A DNA stretch of 64,000 nt from Dictyobacter kobayashii (GTDB taxonomy: Bacteria > Chloroflexota > Ktedonobacteria > Ktedonobacterales > Ktedonobacteraceae). Shown here piece by piece: positions 48,427 through 57,504 of the stretch. Below the pieces are notes generated by a model. That model searched no databases, was not told where the DNA came from, and worked only from the letters and a program-made list of their open reading frames with translations. Position 1 is the stretch's first letter. The number at the start of each line of letters is the position of its first letter. A program made the position numbers and the translations under genes. The DNA lies in NCBI RefSeq assembly GCF_003967555.1, contig NZ_BIFS01000001.1, positions 1,302,001 to 1,366,000 on the forward strand, read 5' to 3'.

Positions 48427-48455
48427 TTGACAGTTGTTTATGGATCAGGTATGCT
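48427..48455 (+). promoter_or_regulatory. Promoter upstream of the ABC-F leader
   Basis: TTGACA, 17 bp, TATGCT. Transcript would start about 48462, giving a roughly 380-nt leader before the ABC-F gene. Confidence 0.7.
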
Positions 48456-48464
48456 TGTCATGTT

Positions 48465-48566
48465 ATGAAGAATGAACTCATTTGCCGCGCCGAGCAAGAT
48501 AAGATTGCTCAGTTTTTGGCTTACCACTACCCCTATAAAGCCATTACGCATGTGCGCGCCGCATAA
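48465..48566 (+). CDS. Candidate 33-residue leader peptide of the ABC-F gene
   Basis: ATG lies 10 bp past the -10 box, so it would be translated leaderless. The peptide begins MKNELICRAEQDKIAQFLAY, has aromatic residues in the middle and ends ITHVRAA. Its stop codon lies inside the first arm of a 12-bp hairpin (48557-48590), and an intrinsic terminator follows at 48619-48655. The combination is what ribosome-mediated attenuation needs. Confidence 0.5.
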   Translation: MKNELICRAEQDKIAQFLAYHYPYKAITHVRAA

Positions 48567-48655
48567 GCCTGGTACATCGCTTATGCGGCGGAAAGCAGTG
48601 CTGATGTCGTGGATAACGTACGGTCCCACCTCAAATAGACCGTAGGTTGTTTTTT
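48557..48655 (+). promoter_or_regulatory. Candidate attenuator: hairpin plus terminator in the ABC-F leader
   Basis: First stem CGCCGCATAAGC/GCTTATGCGGCG, 10-base loop (48557-48590), overlapping the leader-peptide stop. Second stem TACGGTC/GACCGTA (48619-48644), then GGTTGTTTTTT. The ABC-F ATG is at 48841. Confidence 0.55.
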
Positions 48656-48840
48656 CCTGTCTGTACTCCTCTCCTGCCTGATCTGTGTCCTTACGCTACC
48701 CATCATCTCATCGTCTTCCTCTGCAGTTGATGGCCAGGTTGTCCTCCAATGGTAACGCTGTCTTACGTATCCGCTATCCGTATGCAGCCCATCCTCACCT
48801 GGTTGTGTGCTGCCCCCACTCTTTTCAGAAGGAAGCTACG

Positions 48841-50478
48841 ATGTTATTAGTGCAATTCTCGAAGGTCAGCAAGGATTATGCTGGCAATGCCGTCTTTGAT
48901 CAGTTGGATTTAGAGGTCCTCACCGGCGAGCGTATCGGACTGGTGGGAGAGAACGGCTGTGGCAAGTCAACGCTGCTCCGATTGATGGCCGATCTAGACA
49001 CTCCAACCGAAGGGACCATTTCACGCAAACGACATTTGACTATAGGACATCACTCACAGGAGATCGATCCAGCACAACATACCCAAACTATTCTTGAGGT
49101 CGTGCAAGAAGTATCGGCGGAGTTTGCCGCCCACCTCACCTACCAGCATCAATTGGAGAGGCAGATGGCCGATCCAGCCGTCACCAGTAACCCCGAGGCA
49201 CTAAATGAGGTCCTGGAGGCCTACGGTAAAGCCCAGGAGCGTTTTGAGACCCTGGGTGGCTATATGGTAGAGCACAAAGCCAAAGCGGTTCTGACCGGTC
49301 TGGGCTTCAGCAGTGCCGACTATGATCAATTGATCGGCACCCTCAGTGGAGGGGAGAAGAAACTGGTCAACCTGGCTCGTATCCTGGTTCAGACCCCCGA
49401 CCTGCTTCTATTGGATGAGCCGGATAATCACCTGGATATACAGGCCAAGGAATGGCTGGAGGCTTATATCCATGATTACCCAGGCGCGGTAGTAATTATC
49501 TCACATGATCGCCATTTGCTGGATCATACGGTAAACAAGATTTTCCAATTAGAGGATGGTGCGATCGATGTGTATATAGGAAACTACACTGCCTATGTGC
49601 AGGAACGTCAGTTGCGTCTGCAGCAACGCTATGAATACTACCTGACACAGCAAGACGAAATTAAACGTCTGGAGGCCAGCCTGGTGCAGTTGCGCGAATG
49701 GGCCAAAATGAACGATAAGTTCGCTGGCCGTATGCACAATATGGAGAAGCGTATTGCGCGTATTAAAGAGGATCTGGCAGAGAAGCCGGTGCTCATTCGC
49801 AATAAAATGAAGGTGCGCCTGGACCCTGAGCGCAGTAGTAAGAAGGTGTTGGAGATCAAAAAGTTAGAGATTGCCCTTCCCGGTCGCGTGCTGTGTAAGC
49901 CTTTTGATCTGACAATTATGCATGGCGAGCGCATCGGGATCGTGGGTGAGAATGGCAGTGGGAAGTCCACCTTGATGAAAACGTTGCTCGGTCTGCTACC
50001 AATCCAACAGGGTGAGGTGCGCATCGGCCCTAGCGTCATTCCTGGCTATTATGCGCAGGAACAGGAGACGCTTCCCTTTGCCAGCACACCAATCGAATTT
50101 GTGACCCGCCTGAAAAATATGAGTGAGGGCCAGGCAATCGCACTCCTGCATCGCCTGCTCTTCTCTTATCGGGATATGCACAATACGATTGGCAATTTAA
50201 GTGGTGGCGAGAAAAGTCGCTTACAGATCGCGCGCCTGATGTTGACTGAAGCCAATTTTCTCTTGCTCGATGAGCCAACCAACAACCTGGATATACCATC
50301 CGTCGAGGTGCTGGAAACTGCCTTACAACAGTTTGAAGGAACCACGCTGATGATCTCGCACGACCGCTACTTTCTAGATAAACTGGCGACCAAAATCATC
50401 GCCATTGAAGCAGATTGTACGGTCCGCATCTATCCCGGCAACTTCTCTTATTATAACGAAAAACAACAGTGCGCATAA
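48841..50478 (+). CDS. ABC-F family ATPase (ribosome-protection/translation factor type)
   Basis: 545 residues from the ATG at 48841 with AAGGAAG upstream; an open frame to 48685 is untranslated leader. Two ABC domains: [38 protein letters not shown]; and [39 protein letters not shown], with a linker (about 245-320, [20 protein letters not shown]) that is the arm inserted in the ribosome E site. No transmembrane part. ABC-F proteins push antibiotics off or rescue stalled ribosomes; the leader attenuator fits a drug-responsive member. Drug range cannot be told from sequence. Confidence 0.9.
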   Translation: MLLVQFSKVSKDYAGNAVFDQLDLEVLTGERIGLVGENGCGKSTLLRLMADLDTPTEGTISRKRHLTIGHHSQEIDPAQHTQTILEVVQEVSAEFAAHLTYQHQLERQMADPAVTSNPEALNEVLEAYGKAQERFETLGGYMVEHKAKAVLTGLGFSSADYDQLIGTLSGGEKKLVNLARILVQTPDLLLLDEPDNHLDIQAKEWLEAYIHDYPGAVVIISHDRHLLDHTVNKIFQLEDGAIDVYIGNYTAYVQERQLRLQQRYEYYLTQQDEIKRLEASLVQLREWAKMNDKFAGRMHNMEKRIARIKEDLAEKPVLIRNKMKVRLDPERSSKKVLEIKKLEIALPGRVLCKPFDLTIMHGERIGIVGENGSGKSTLMKTLLGLLPIQQGEVRIGPSVIPGYYAQEQETLPFASTPIEFVTRLKNMSEGQAIALLHRLLFSYRDMHNTIGNLSGGEKSRLQIARLMLTEANFLLLDEPTNNLDIPSVEVLETALQQFEGTTLMISHDRYFLDKLATKIIAIEADCTVRIYPGNFSYYNEKQQCA

Positions 50479-50493
50479 AGTGTGTCGCTCCTG

Positions 50494-50727
50494 TGCGAGC
50501 GTGCACTGCCGCGCCTGCCCGCGTTTTATGGGCAGTTGTGGAGAATGTTCATCGCACATTCTCCACAACTGCATAGAAAGAATTATGAGCTCCAAACGCG
50601 CGAGCTTATGAGTTTCAGATAAACACAAGTTTATACACAATTTTATTTGTAGTGCAGACAGGGCTCCTGGCGCTCTGTCTGCACTACAAATAAAAAGATG
50701 CTTCGGGCGCGGCAGCGCACGAGCGCA
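50494..50727. mobile_element. MITE-like element, copy B
   Basis: 234 bp. Inverted ends 50494-50515 (TGCGAGCGTGCACTGCCGCG) and 50706-50727, 19 of 22 matching, related to those of copy A. Just inside are hairpins 50532-50572 (17-bp arms) and 50643-50693 (19-bp arms, 13-base loop). No ORF. CTTCGGGC/GCCCGAAG at 50701-50737 adds a further stem and may terminate transcripts from either side. Confidence 0.6.
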
Positions 50728-50871
50728 AGGCCCGAAGAATGAAGTTAGAACGTTTTGGCCGCAGAAGCGCTCTCAAACCATTGAATATTAGATAGATTTG
50801 GGCTACACTATAAACTGTTTGCATCGTGATGTTGCTACGCAAAATTGTGCCGTTTGTAGTTGAGAGGAACT

Positions 50872-51345
50872 ATGATTACCGTTATTAAACTCGATCCCCT
50901 GGGGGCCGAAAAGCTTCGCTATTATGGCGATGTGCTCAGGCGTTCCTCCGAGGAGATCGTCGTTCAGGCAAGCTGGACGATGGCAGAACGTGATCTAGGC
51001 TATACACGTTTTGAACCTGGAGATCGTTTTATCGAGTATTATTACGCGGATCGCTGGTTTAATATCTTTGATATCTCACACCAGGATGGACGACGCAAAG
51101 GCTGGTACTGCAATATTACTGAGCCGGCACACATTCAAGAGACCTGTATTGAACAGGTCGATCTCTTTTTAGATGTATGGGTAGATACCAGTGGTACTCC
51201 ACTGCTGCTCGATGAAGATGAGTTTGCCGCAGCTTCTATGCTGACTGGCAGTCAGCGTCAAGGTGCACAACAGGGCCTACAAACACTTCTACAGATGGTG
51301 GAAAATCGCCAGGCTGTCTTTTCTAGCCTGGCTGAGTATTCGTAG
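50872..51345 (+). CDS. DUF402 family protein
   Basis: 157 residues from the ATG at 50872 with GAGAGGA just upstream. Key stretch: DRFIEYYYADRWFNIFDI, then GWYCNITEPA and DLFLDVWVDTSGTPLLLDEDEF, in which the acidic residues line the metal site in DUF402 nucleoside tri/diphosphatases (Ntdp, FomD). It may hydrolyse nucleoside phosphates. Single gene. Confidence 0.8.
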   Translation: MITVIKLDPLGAEKLRYYGDVLRRSSEEIVVQASWTMAERDLGYTRFEPGDRFIEYYYADRWFNIFDISHQDGRRKGWYCNITEPAHIQETCIEQVDLFLDVWVDTSGTPLLLDEDEFAAASMLTGSQRQGAQQGLQTLLQMVENRQAVFSSLAEYS

Positions 51346-51404
51346 CGGGTTATTGTTTTACTAGTAGCAAGGGCCAGACCAATGCCCTGAAAGGACATAT
51401 CTTG

Positions 51405-51842
51405 ATGGAAAGATGGGACGCCAGGCCGCTCCAATCAACAGTACAGAACCAGGCAGATGCCGATTGGAACGTTTTAGAGCTTGAGTCTCGTAAAAATCTT
51501 CATAGTAAGATCCACGAGTTAATCGAACTGACCAATAATAGTACCCTGTCAACCAGTGACCTTCATCATCACTTACGCCATTGCCAGGCTCAGTATGGCA
51601 AGCATTTTACCTCACAACTTGTCCGTTCACTCCAGCGCACTGATGTCGTTGAACGAGAAGCAGTCGTCTGGCTTTTAACACAACTACAGGACCCAAATGC
51701 GATCCCGCCGCTGCAAAAATTAGTCCGGCACCCACAACAATCGCGAGCCGTTCGCCTTTCAGCCGCCCTGGCCCTGGCAGGTATGGGCGCCACCAAAGAG
51801 ATGTTAGCGACACGCCCACCACGCCTTTACGCTATTAGTTGA
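51405..51842 (+). CDS. HEAT-repeat protein
   Basis: 145 residues from the ATG at 51405 (AAAGGA 9 bases upstream; the preceding TTG is the alternative). The C-terminal half holds two HEAT-like helical pairs (RSLQRTDVVEREAVVWLLTQ, LQKLVRHPQQSRAVRLSAAL, ALAGMGATKEMLA). Probably a scaffold for protein interaction. Unknown partner. Confidence 0.7.
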   Translation: MERWDARPLQSTVQNQADADWNVLELESRKNLHSKIHELIELTNNSTLSTSDLHHHLRHCQAQYGKHFTSQLVRSLQRTDVVEREAVVWLLTQLQDPNAIPPLQKLVRHPQQSRAVRLSAALALAGMGATKEMLATRPPRLYAIS

Positions 51843-52023
51843 GAGCCTTCACGCTATTCTGCTTATGCTGGTGCGTTGGATTGCGTAGACAGACCTGCGC
51901 AATCCAACCAGGTAAGCTGCCTCCTGACCGCTATTCCTCGCACGAATTGAAGCGAAAAAGCTAGACAATACGTAATAAAAACAATCGGAATTATATAAGG
52001 TAAACCGACAAGGAGGTTAGTAT

Positions 52024-52377
52024 ATGCACTTCAATTTTACAATTGGAGATTTCATTGTCTGGCTGATTATTGCTTTAATTGGTGGCTTTATTGGTGAGAT
52101 GATCGCTCGCCGTCGAGCTCCAGATGGTATCCTTGGGGCCACAATCATTGGTTTTATTGGCATGATTATCGTCGTGGGATTGCTCGGCCTGCATTTTTCA
52201 AATGATGTCTATATCGGAGGCGCCCCACTGCTCACATCATTGCTAGTGGCAGCCGTCTTTGTTGCTCTCTGGAGCGGACTGGCTTATCGCCGCGTCTATC
52301 GCCCTAGTTACGAGCGCTACTACCATCGCCGTGGTAGTTATGTGCGCCGCCCACGCCGTCGTCGCCGTTTCTTCTAA
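52024..52377 (+). CDS. GlsB/YeaQ/YmgE-family membrane protein with Arg-rich tail
   Basis: 117 residues, ATG behind AAGGAGG. Three membrane helices with the small-residue pattern IIALIGGFIGEMIARRRAPDG, then GILGATIIGFIGMIIVVGLLG, as in GlsB/YeaQ transglycosylase-associated proteins. The family usually ends near residue 85; here 30 extra residues, YRPSYERYYHRRGSYVRRPR and then RRRRFF, are Arg/Tyr-rich and probably lie on the cytosolic face near lipid or nucleic acid. Stress-related in other bacteria. Confidence 0.82.
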   Translation: MHFNFTIGDFIVWLIIALIGGFIGEMIARRRAPDGILGATIIGFIGMIIVVGLLGLHFSNDVYIGGAPLLTSLLVAAVFVALWSGLAYRRVYRPSYERYYHRRGSYVRRPRRRRRFF

Positions 52378-52471
52378 ACCTGAGCCACGGCTGAAAGTAT
52401 ATAAAGAGAATAAGATACATGGTTTTTCTATGAAAAATGTATGATCTATATTCTACTCCTTTAAGAATAAA

Positions 52472-52501
52472 GAAACGCCAGAACATTGTTTCTGGCGTTT
52501 C
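52472..52501 (+). terminator. Intrinsic terminator
   Basis: GAAACGCCAGAA/TTCTGGCGTTTC around 6 bases, then TCTTATG. Weak T run. Confidence 0.6.
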
Positions 52502-52672
52502 TCTTATGTGTAACGTATACTTGTATAGGTATAGAGACCATTTCCCTCTGTATCGACCTTATTGAGCGTAGTCAGGGCAACGCAGCCCGAAGCGAGAGAT
52601 CAGTAAACTTGCACACAGTTCTTTGGCACGTTATGCTTAGACATGATTAATAATTGAGGGAGAAATAAACAA

Positions 52673-53137
52673 TTGGCAATTAAGATCGATATTCCCCAAC
52701 GAGGGGTGATTGAGCTACAGCATGCCGTCTTCGATGTGAATGGTACCCTCGCTGTTGATGGTGCAATAATTCCTGGAGCAGATGAACGGCTCAAAAAACT
52801 CTCTGAACACATTACAATTCACCTGGTCACCTCAGGTACCCATGGCAATCTTGCCACCATCCAACAAGCCCTGGGCTTCCCCATCCATGAGATACTGCGT
52901 GGCGATGAAAAGATGCGCTATGTACAGAATTTAGGACCAGCTTCCGTGATCGCTTTTGGCAACGGCATGAATGATGCCAGTATGCTCCGCCTGGCTGCCA
53001 TTGGCGTTGTCGTCATCACCCCTGAAGGCATAGCAGCTAAAACATTGCAGGGGGCAGATATTGTCTCCTATGGACCACTGCAGGCTATTGATCTCCTCTT
53101 AAAACCCAATCGCCTGATTGCTACCCTGCGCGGCTAA
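52673..53137 (+). CDS. Soluble HAD/P-type ATPase-like phosphatase
   Basis: 154 residues, TTG start at 52673 behind GAGGGAGAAATAAACAA. HAD core: FDVNGTLAVDG, LVTSGTHGN, and AFGNGMNDASMLRLA with the Gly-Asn-Gly of motif IV as in P-type ATPase phosphorylation domains. The DxDxT motif reads DVNGT, i.e. the second Asp is Asn. I recall this in COG4087 soluble P-type-like proteins, so it may be a family trait. Transfer rather than hydrolysis is possible. Followed 15 bp later by the EamA gene. Confidence 0.75.
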   Translation: MAIKIDIPQRGVIELQHAVFDVNGTLAVDGAIIPGADERLKKLSEHITIHLVTSGTHGNLATIQQALGFPIHEILRGDEKMRYVQNLGPASVIAFGNGMNDASMLRLAAIGVVVITPEGIAAKTLQGADIVSYGPLQAIDLLLKPNRLIATLRG

Positions 53138-53151
53138 ACAGGATAGTACCG

Positions 53152-54090
53152 ATGAAAGCGAAATCAACCGCGTCCACAACCGGGCAAACGGAGCATCCCG
53201 CCTCAGCGGAAGAAAGCTCCGTCTCAACACAGCGCAATGGCTTACTCTATGTCGTGGTTGCTGTTTTATTTTTCGCGACCAGCCCGGTCTTTATTCGCTG
53301 GTCACAGCCTTTTCACGCGGTTGAGATTGCTTTCTGGCGCCTGGCCATCGCGGCCCTTCTGGTAGTGGTACTGGGCCTGCTAACCCGGCAGCAGATGGGT
53401 ATCAGGCGCCGGGAGCTTCCCCGCTTTCTACTCTATGGGCTGGTGACGGCCCTGCATTTCTTTTTCTATATCGCCTCGCTAAATTATACGACGACCGCCC
53501 ACAGTCTGGCCTTGACCTATACCTCACCTATTTTTGTGACGCTGCTATCGACCCTGTTCTTGCGTGAGTCGCTACCACTACGTAAATTGCTGGGCATGTC
53601 GATCGCGGTCATAGGCGTGGCTATTATGGCGGGCTTTGAACCACACTATACCAGTTGCTCACTCAATGGGCAGTGTATGGTTTTGGGGGATGGATTGGCC
53701 TTGCTCTCTGGGCTCTGCTATGGCATTTATTCGATTATAGGTCGCAGTGAGCGTGGGCGCCATCCATTATTTCGCTATACGGCACATGTCTATGGCCTGG
53801 CCGCTCTCTGGCTACTTCCAGTTATGCTCTTCTTCGCCTTTCAACATGCCTATCCACTACCAGCTATTGCGGCGATCTGCGCCCTGGGCATCTTCCCCCT
53901 GGGACTGGGTCACACCCTTTACAATGCGGCGCTACGCAAAGTCCACGCCACCTATGCCAATCTGATTGCGACGCAGGAGGTCACAATGGGGATTATCTTG
54001 AGTGTGATCTTCCTGCATGATATACCGTCGTTAAGCACCGTGATCGGTGTCCTGGTGACACTGGGTGGCATTATCAGTGTGTTGCTCTAG
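53152..54090 (+). CDS. EamA/DMT-family transporter
   Basis: 312 residues with ten predicted membrane segments in two EamA halves (for example LYVVVAVLFFATSPVFIRWS, LTYTSPIFVTLLSTLFLRE, and LIATQEVTMGIILSVIFLHD). These secondary carriers move amino acids, nucleosides or drugs. The start is 15 bp after the HAD gene, so the pair is an operon. Its end overlaps the convergent DUF429 gene by 17 bp. Confidence 0.88.
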   Translation: MKAKSTASTTGQTEHPASAEESSVSTQRNGLLYVVVAVLFFATSPVFIRWSQPFHAVEIAFWRLAIAALLVVVLGLLTRQQMGIRRRELPRFLLYGLVTALHFFFYIASLNYTTTAHSLALTYTSPIFVTLLSTLFLRESLPLRKLLGMSIAVIGVAIMAGFEPHYTSCSLNGQCMVLGDGLALLSGLCYGIYSIIGRSERGRHPLFRYTAHVYGLAALWLLPVMLFFAFQHAYPLPAIAAICALGIFPLGLGHTLYNAALRKVHATYANLIATQEVTMGIILSVIFLHDIPSLSTVIGVLVTLGGIISVLL

Positions 54091-54988
54091 CAGTTTGTTG
54101 ATAGGCGTTCAGGATCAATGGATCGACGATCCAACCATCGATTTCAAATCCGGGTGGAATACCATAGTTTTGCGTGCGCTGGCTGTAGGCCCAGGCGGCT
54201 TGAACTGCACAAAGGACCGCATCTAGTTGATCACCCATTGGATCACTGATCAGCCGCTCACGTAGAGGGTCACTAAGCTGAACCCGCACCCCATAAATGC
54301 TGCTCATAGCCGGCGCGCAAATAGCGTCCACCAGTTCAAGCCTGGCCTGCTGCAGCTCTGGAGTCTGCCGGGCCCGATCATCACTTTTGTAGCTGCGTTT
54401 GCCCAACCAGTGTCGTGCTACCAGGGCAGGATAGCCTTCTACCACGAGCCGCGTGTCTGACCGTGGATAGCAAGGAAGAACGCTTGCACCAGACTTTAAC
54501 AGGCGCGGAGCTCCCTCAAAAAACATCTTCCCAACCGGGACACGATACATCATCATCGGGCTGATCGCGCCAGCCAGCTTATCGGCCAGGCGCTGATGCA
54601 ATTTGTTTCCCGCAGGCCTCGCTTTGCTATATGCAATAAGCGTCTGGCTAAAGTTAGCTTTCCCCATGGCGTCTACGGCATGAACATAATCGGGCCAGGA
54701 ATGTGGCCAGGAGAGGTTATGGATCAACTGGCGCGGTTGACCAAACGGGAAGTCACAGGCCATTATCCAGGGGCCAGGCTGCTGGAGAAATTGCTCAAAG
54801 GCAACGAATTGAGGAAATAAGAGGCATTCCTGTACAGTCAGGGTTTCCGCTTCTAAGCGGCAGACAGCACAGGTAATGGGCTTACGGGTAGAGGGGGCGC
54901 TGGTAAAATCCATACCAAAAATAGACATAGGTGGCACAGAGTGTTCCGTGTCAGGATCAAACAGCGCGTTTCCCCTTTCCATCCACAA
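54074..54988 (-). CDS. DUF429 family (predicted RNase H-like) protein
   Basis: Up to 304 residues. Fold markers: FGMDFTSAP (first acidic residue), WIMACDFPFG, DTRLVVEGYPALVA, and GDQLDAVLCAVQAAW near the C-terminus, matching the acidic positions of DUF429 RNase H-like nucleases. The start is uncertain: ATG at 54988 has no Shine-Dalgarno, and the next, about residue 21 (MSIFGMDF), lies just before the core. It may be a nuclease, but no activity is known for the family. Overlaps the EamA gene end. Confidence 0.75.
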   Translation of the reverse strand: MWMERGNALFDPDTEHSVPPMSIFGMDFTSAPSTRKPITCAVCRLEAETLTVQECLLFPQFVAFEQFLQQPGPWIMACDFPFGQPRQLIHNLSWPHSWPDYVHAVDAMGKANFSQTLIAYSKARPAGNKLHQRLADKLAGAISPMMMYRVPVGKMFFEGAPRLLKSGASVLPCYPRSDTRLVVEGYPALVARHWLGKRSYKSDDRARQTPELQQARLELVDAICAPAMSSIYGVRVQLSDPLRERLISDPMGDQLDAVLCAVQAAWAYSQRTQNYGIPPGFEIDGWIVDPLILNAYQQTARATH

Positions 54989-55023
54989 AAATAAGAGACT
55001 CGAAGAAATTAAAGAAATAAATA

Positions 55024-55599
55024 TTACAACTGCGCCATCACATTTTTACTGATTGCTCTCAGCGTTGCGAAGACGCCTCGACCATCAGCCGCCACCGCTT
55101 CAAAACTGGGAGCGCGACGACGATTGAGATAACGCTCTAACACTGGAACTGGCAGAGCATTGGGCATATCTCGCTTATTCCACTGCATGACCAGAGGAAA
55201 TGTCATCAGGTCCTTTCCGATCCGACGCATGTTCATTTCAAGCTCAGCAATACTTTGAACATTTTCCTCAAATTTTTCAGCCTGCGAATCCACTACAAAC
55301 ACAATACCGTCGGCACCATTCAAGACTGCCAGGCGGGTGCGCTCATAAAGGATCTGCCCGGGCACGGTATACAGATGGAAACGTGTGCGAAAGCCATGCA
55401 CAGTTCCAAGGTCTAACGGCAGAAAATCGAAGAACAGAGTACGCTCCGTCTCCGTGGCAATAGAGAGCATATCGCCCCGGGCATTAGGGTGAATGCTCCT
55501 ATGCACATGCTGCAAATTCGTTGTCTTCCCACAATATCCTATACCGTAATACACAATCTTACAGTGGATCTCATGGGTAGCAATGTTGATGAGAGCCAT
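55024..55599 (-). CDS. MglA-type small GTPase
   Basis: 191 residues. P-loop YYGIGYCGKTTN, switch-like FHLYTVPGQILYERTR (DxxG replaced by VPGQ as in MglA), DGIVFVVDSQAEKFEEN and the base-specificity motif QWNKRD. A cytosolic Ras-like GTPase that in myxobacteria sets the cell's leading pole. Here it is third in an operon after two Roadblock genes on the minus strand, the pairing found across Chloroflexi. Its target is unknown. Confidence 0.9.
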   Translation of the reverse strand: MALINIATHEIHCKIVYYGIGYCGKTTNLQHVHRSIHPNARGDMLSIATETERTLFFDFLPLDLGTVHGFRTRFHLYTVPGQILYERTRLAVLNGADGIVFVVDSQAEKFEENVQSIAELEMNMRRIGKDLMTFPLVMQWNKRDMPNALPVPVLERYLNRRRAPSFEAVAADGRGVFATLRAISKNVMAQL

Positions 55600-55614
55600 A
55601 AAAGACAGGTTCCT

Positions 55615-56109
55615 CTAATCGCGGAAAAGCAGATCGATGGTATCTTCAACCGATGAGCGAAACTGAAGGTTGAGCACCGAAGATTTGGTACGCGTGGTAT
55701 CGTTACGCACACGTTCCAAAGTGCGCCCAAGTTCATCAGAAGCTTTCTTCGAAAGAACTTTGACCAGGCCTATATGCGTTAATTTGTCGAAAATAATCAC
55801 CAGGAGCCATTGCTCTTCGACCATGGTGGTGTAGATGTTTTCCTGCACCCCCTGTTGAAAGATATTGCGAAAATCCTTTTCATCCAGGAGTTTCGCAACT
55901 TCGCGGGAAGATGAAAAGACACCAGCCAACAAAGCTCCAAGAGTTGTTGCATTGCGACGTGTACCTGTTCCTTGCACGGCAACAACCTGGCCACTTTTAT
56001 CAAGAAGCATGGCTGAAGTAGCATTGGTATCATTCATCAACTTCATCAACACAGCTGAAATTGTAGCAAGTTCGCGATCAGAAATAATAAGATTTGTTAA
56101 TTGTTCCAT
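55615..56109 (-). CDS. Roadblock/LC7 domain protein, MglB-like
   Basis: 164 residues from the ATG at 56109, chosen for GGAGGG upstream. About residues 15-105 form the Roadblock fold: TNATSAMLLDKSGQVVAVQG, a linker with ALLAGVFSSSREVAKLLDE, and EEQWLLVIIFDKLTHIGLVK. The tail (ASDELGRTLERVRNDTTRTK onward) is extra. Roadblock dimers act as GTPase-activating partners of MglA-type GTPases; the MglA gene starts 15 bp downstream of its stop. Confidence 0.85.
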   Translation of the reverse strand: MEQLTNLIISDRELATISAVLMKLMNDTNATSAMLLDKSGQVVAVQGTGTRRNATTLGALLAGVFSSSREVAKLLDEKDFRNIFQQGVQENIYTTMVEEQWLLVIIFDKLTHIGLVKVLSKKASDELGRTLERVRNDTTRTKSSVLNLQFRSSVEDTIDLLFRD

Positions 56110-56170
56110 GGACGCGCCGCCCTCCGTGTACACGTCTGGCATAAGGTATAATACACCATTTTATGTTGCG

Positions 56171-56536
56171 CTAAGCTATATCTAGGGCCTCAAGAATTTC
56201 ATTGCGACTCGCTTTAACCAAATGGCGTACGCGCCCAATATTCGAGGCATTATCTGATAGTGTGATCATCAGAGCAAAATCACCCAGCGGATCAACACTC
56301 ACTAAACCATGTTCATATTCCAAGAGCAACCCCACTGCGCTTCCCCGCCCAATCTCTTGTCCCAATGCTTCAGCGGTGCTAAAGCTTGTCGTTGTAATCG
56401 CACCCACCGCCTCCAGGTCCTCTTTACCTTCTCGAGTCATACCCTCGATCATTAAGCCATCGCGACCGACCAGGATGGCCTGTCGGACACCTGGGATTGC
56501 TAAGAAGCGGCTCAGCATTTGTTTTAGATCAACCAT
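56171..56536 (-). CDS. Roadblock/LC7 domain protein
   Basis: 121 residues from the ATG at 56536 behind GGAGGGAAGA; the upstream open frame is not translated. Roadblock motifs: AIPGVRQAILVGRDGLMIEG, ITTTSFSTAEALGQEIGRG, GLVSVDPLGDFALMITLSDN, RVRHLVKASRNEILEAL. First gene of the Roadblock/Roadblock/MglA operon. Two diverged Roadblock proteins may form a heterodimer regulating the GTPase. Confidence 0.85.
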   Translation of the reverse strand: MVDLKQMLSRFLAIPGVRQAILVGRDGLMIEGMTREGKEDLEAVGAITTTSFSTAEALGQEIGRGSAVGLLLEYEHGLVSVDPLGDFALMITLSDNASNIGRVRHLVKASRNEILEALDIA

Positions 56537-56831
56537 TCTTCCCTCCGCACTGGTTGGTTGCCATCTTGTCCTTGGTGGTGAGTCTAGGACCCTAGTTATT
56601 CTAACTGATGTCCTATATGGGTGCAATCATATGGGACATCTTGGCTAATGTTCATCAATCGTGATGACCATGAGAAGATTACTTTCTCACCTAATGCCCG
56701 CGTAGCCCTTTTCCACCAGGCCCACCAGATTGTCTTGCTTTCTAATAAACACGCCGTATATGATAAAATTACGCTCTCTGGCTACAAGGTACCAGAGAAC
56801 AAAATACTTTTCAATACCAGGAGCTTTTAAA

Positions 56832-57356
56832 ATGGATGAACCACAGGCTTTATGGCTACCTTCGCCCAATTATTTTCCGGCCCGGGCTGGTCATGCTCCT
56901 CGCTGGATAATTATACACGGAACCGCCGGCTTTTCCAGCGCGGAGGAGGTGGGCTATTACTTCCAGCAGGCTGATGTCAGTACGCATTATACGATTGGGC
57001 GCGATGGTGTGATTGTCCAATCGGTGCGCGAACATGATGGCGCCTGGGGGAATGGCGGTGTTACGACGGGACACGATCCCTGGTGGTCACGCAAGCTCAA
57101 TCCCAACAATGTTACGATCTCGATTGAACATGTCAAACCACACCGGGATAACTCTGATGAACTAACTGAGACTCAGAAAGAGGCCAGTTTCCGTCTGATT
57201 CAACATATTTGTGATCGCCACCATATTCCAAAGCATAAAGCCAATGCCTCGGGAGGCATTACTGGTCATCGTTCAATGGACCCTCTACATCGTAGTTTTT
57301 GTCCTGGTCCTTATCCCTGGGAAGAGCTGTTTGAGTTCTTGAACGACACCAAATAG
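56832..57356 (+). CDS. N-acetylmuramoyl-L-alanine amidase (Amidase_2)
   Basis: 174 residues from the ATG at 56832 behind CAGGAG. Zinc ligands of the T7-lysozyme type: His in WIIIHGTAG, His in GITGHRS region and Cys in DPLHRSFCPGPYPW. VSTHYTIGRDGVIVQSVREH and WGNGGVTTGHDPWW follow the first ligand. It cleaves the peptide from glycan in peptidoglycan. No signal peptide seen, so it may act inside or be released by lysis. Its last 20 bp, including the stop, form the left arm of a hairpin (see 57336-57405). Confidence 0.87.
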   Translation: MDEPQALWLPSPNYFPARAGHAPRWIIIHGTAGFSSAEEVGYYFQQADVSTHYTIGRDGVIVQSVREHDGAWGNGGVTTGHDPWWSRKLNPNNVTISIEHVKPHRDNSDELTETQKEASFRLIQHICDRHHIPKHKANASGGITGHRSMDPLHRSFCPGPYPWEELFEFLNDTK

Positions 57357-57495
57357 AAAGAGGAATCCGCAAATATGTCTCTTTCTATTTGGTGTCGTTC
57401 AAGAAATTATTTTGTGGTGTAGTGTAGAAAATGTGCTTTGCACATTTTCTACACTACACCACAAAAGCTGCTTGGCGCGCCAGCGCACGTCCGCA
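57336..57495. repeat. Third MITE-like end with two 27-bp hairpins
   Basis: Hairpin 57336-57405 (27-bp arms, 16-base loop) includes the amidase 3' end. Hairpin 57410-57466 (27-bp arms, TTT loop) has the same format and core TGTGC/GCACA as the 19208 hairpin of copy A. Then 57474-57495 is the family end GGCGCGCCAGCGCACGTCCG plus CA. No matching left end is seen. Confidence 0.6.
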
Positions 57496-57504
57496 CAGGA
57501 GCGA

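Noticed and set aside
48438..48629. 63-codon minus ORF over the ABC-F leader
   Set aside because: Opposite strand of the attenuator and leader ORF; no start signal.
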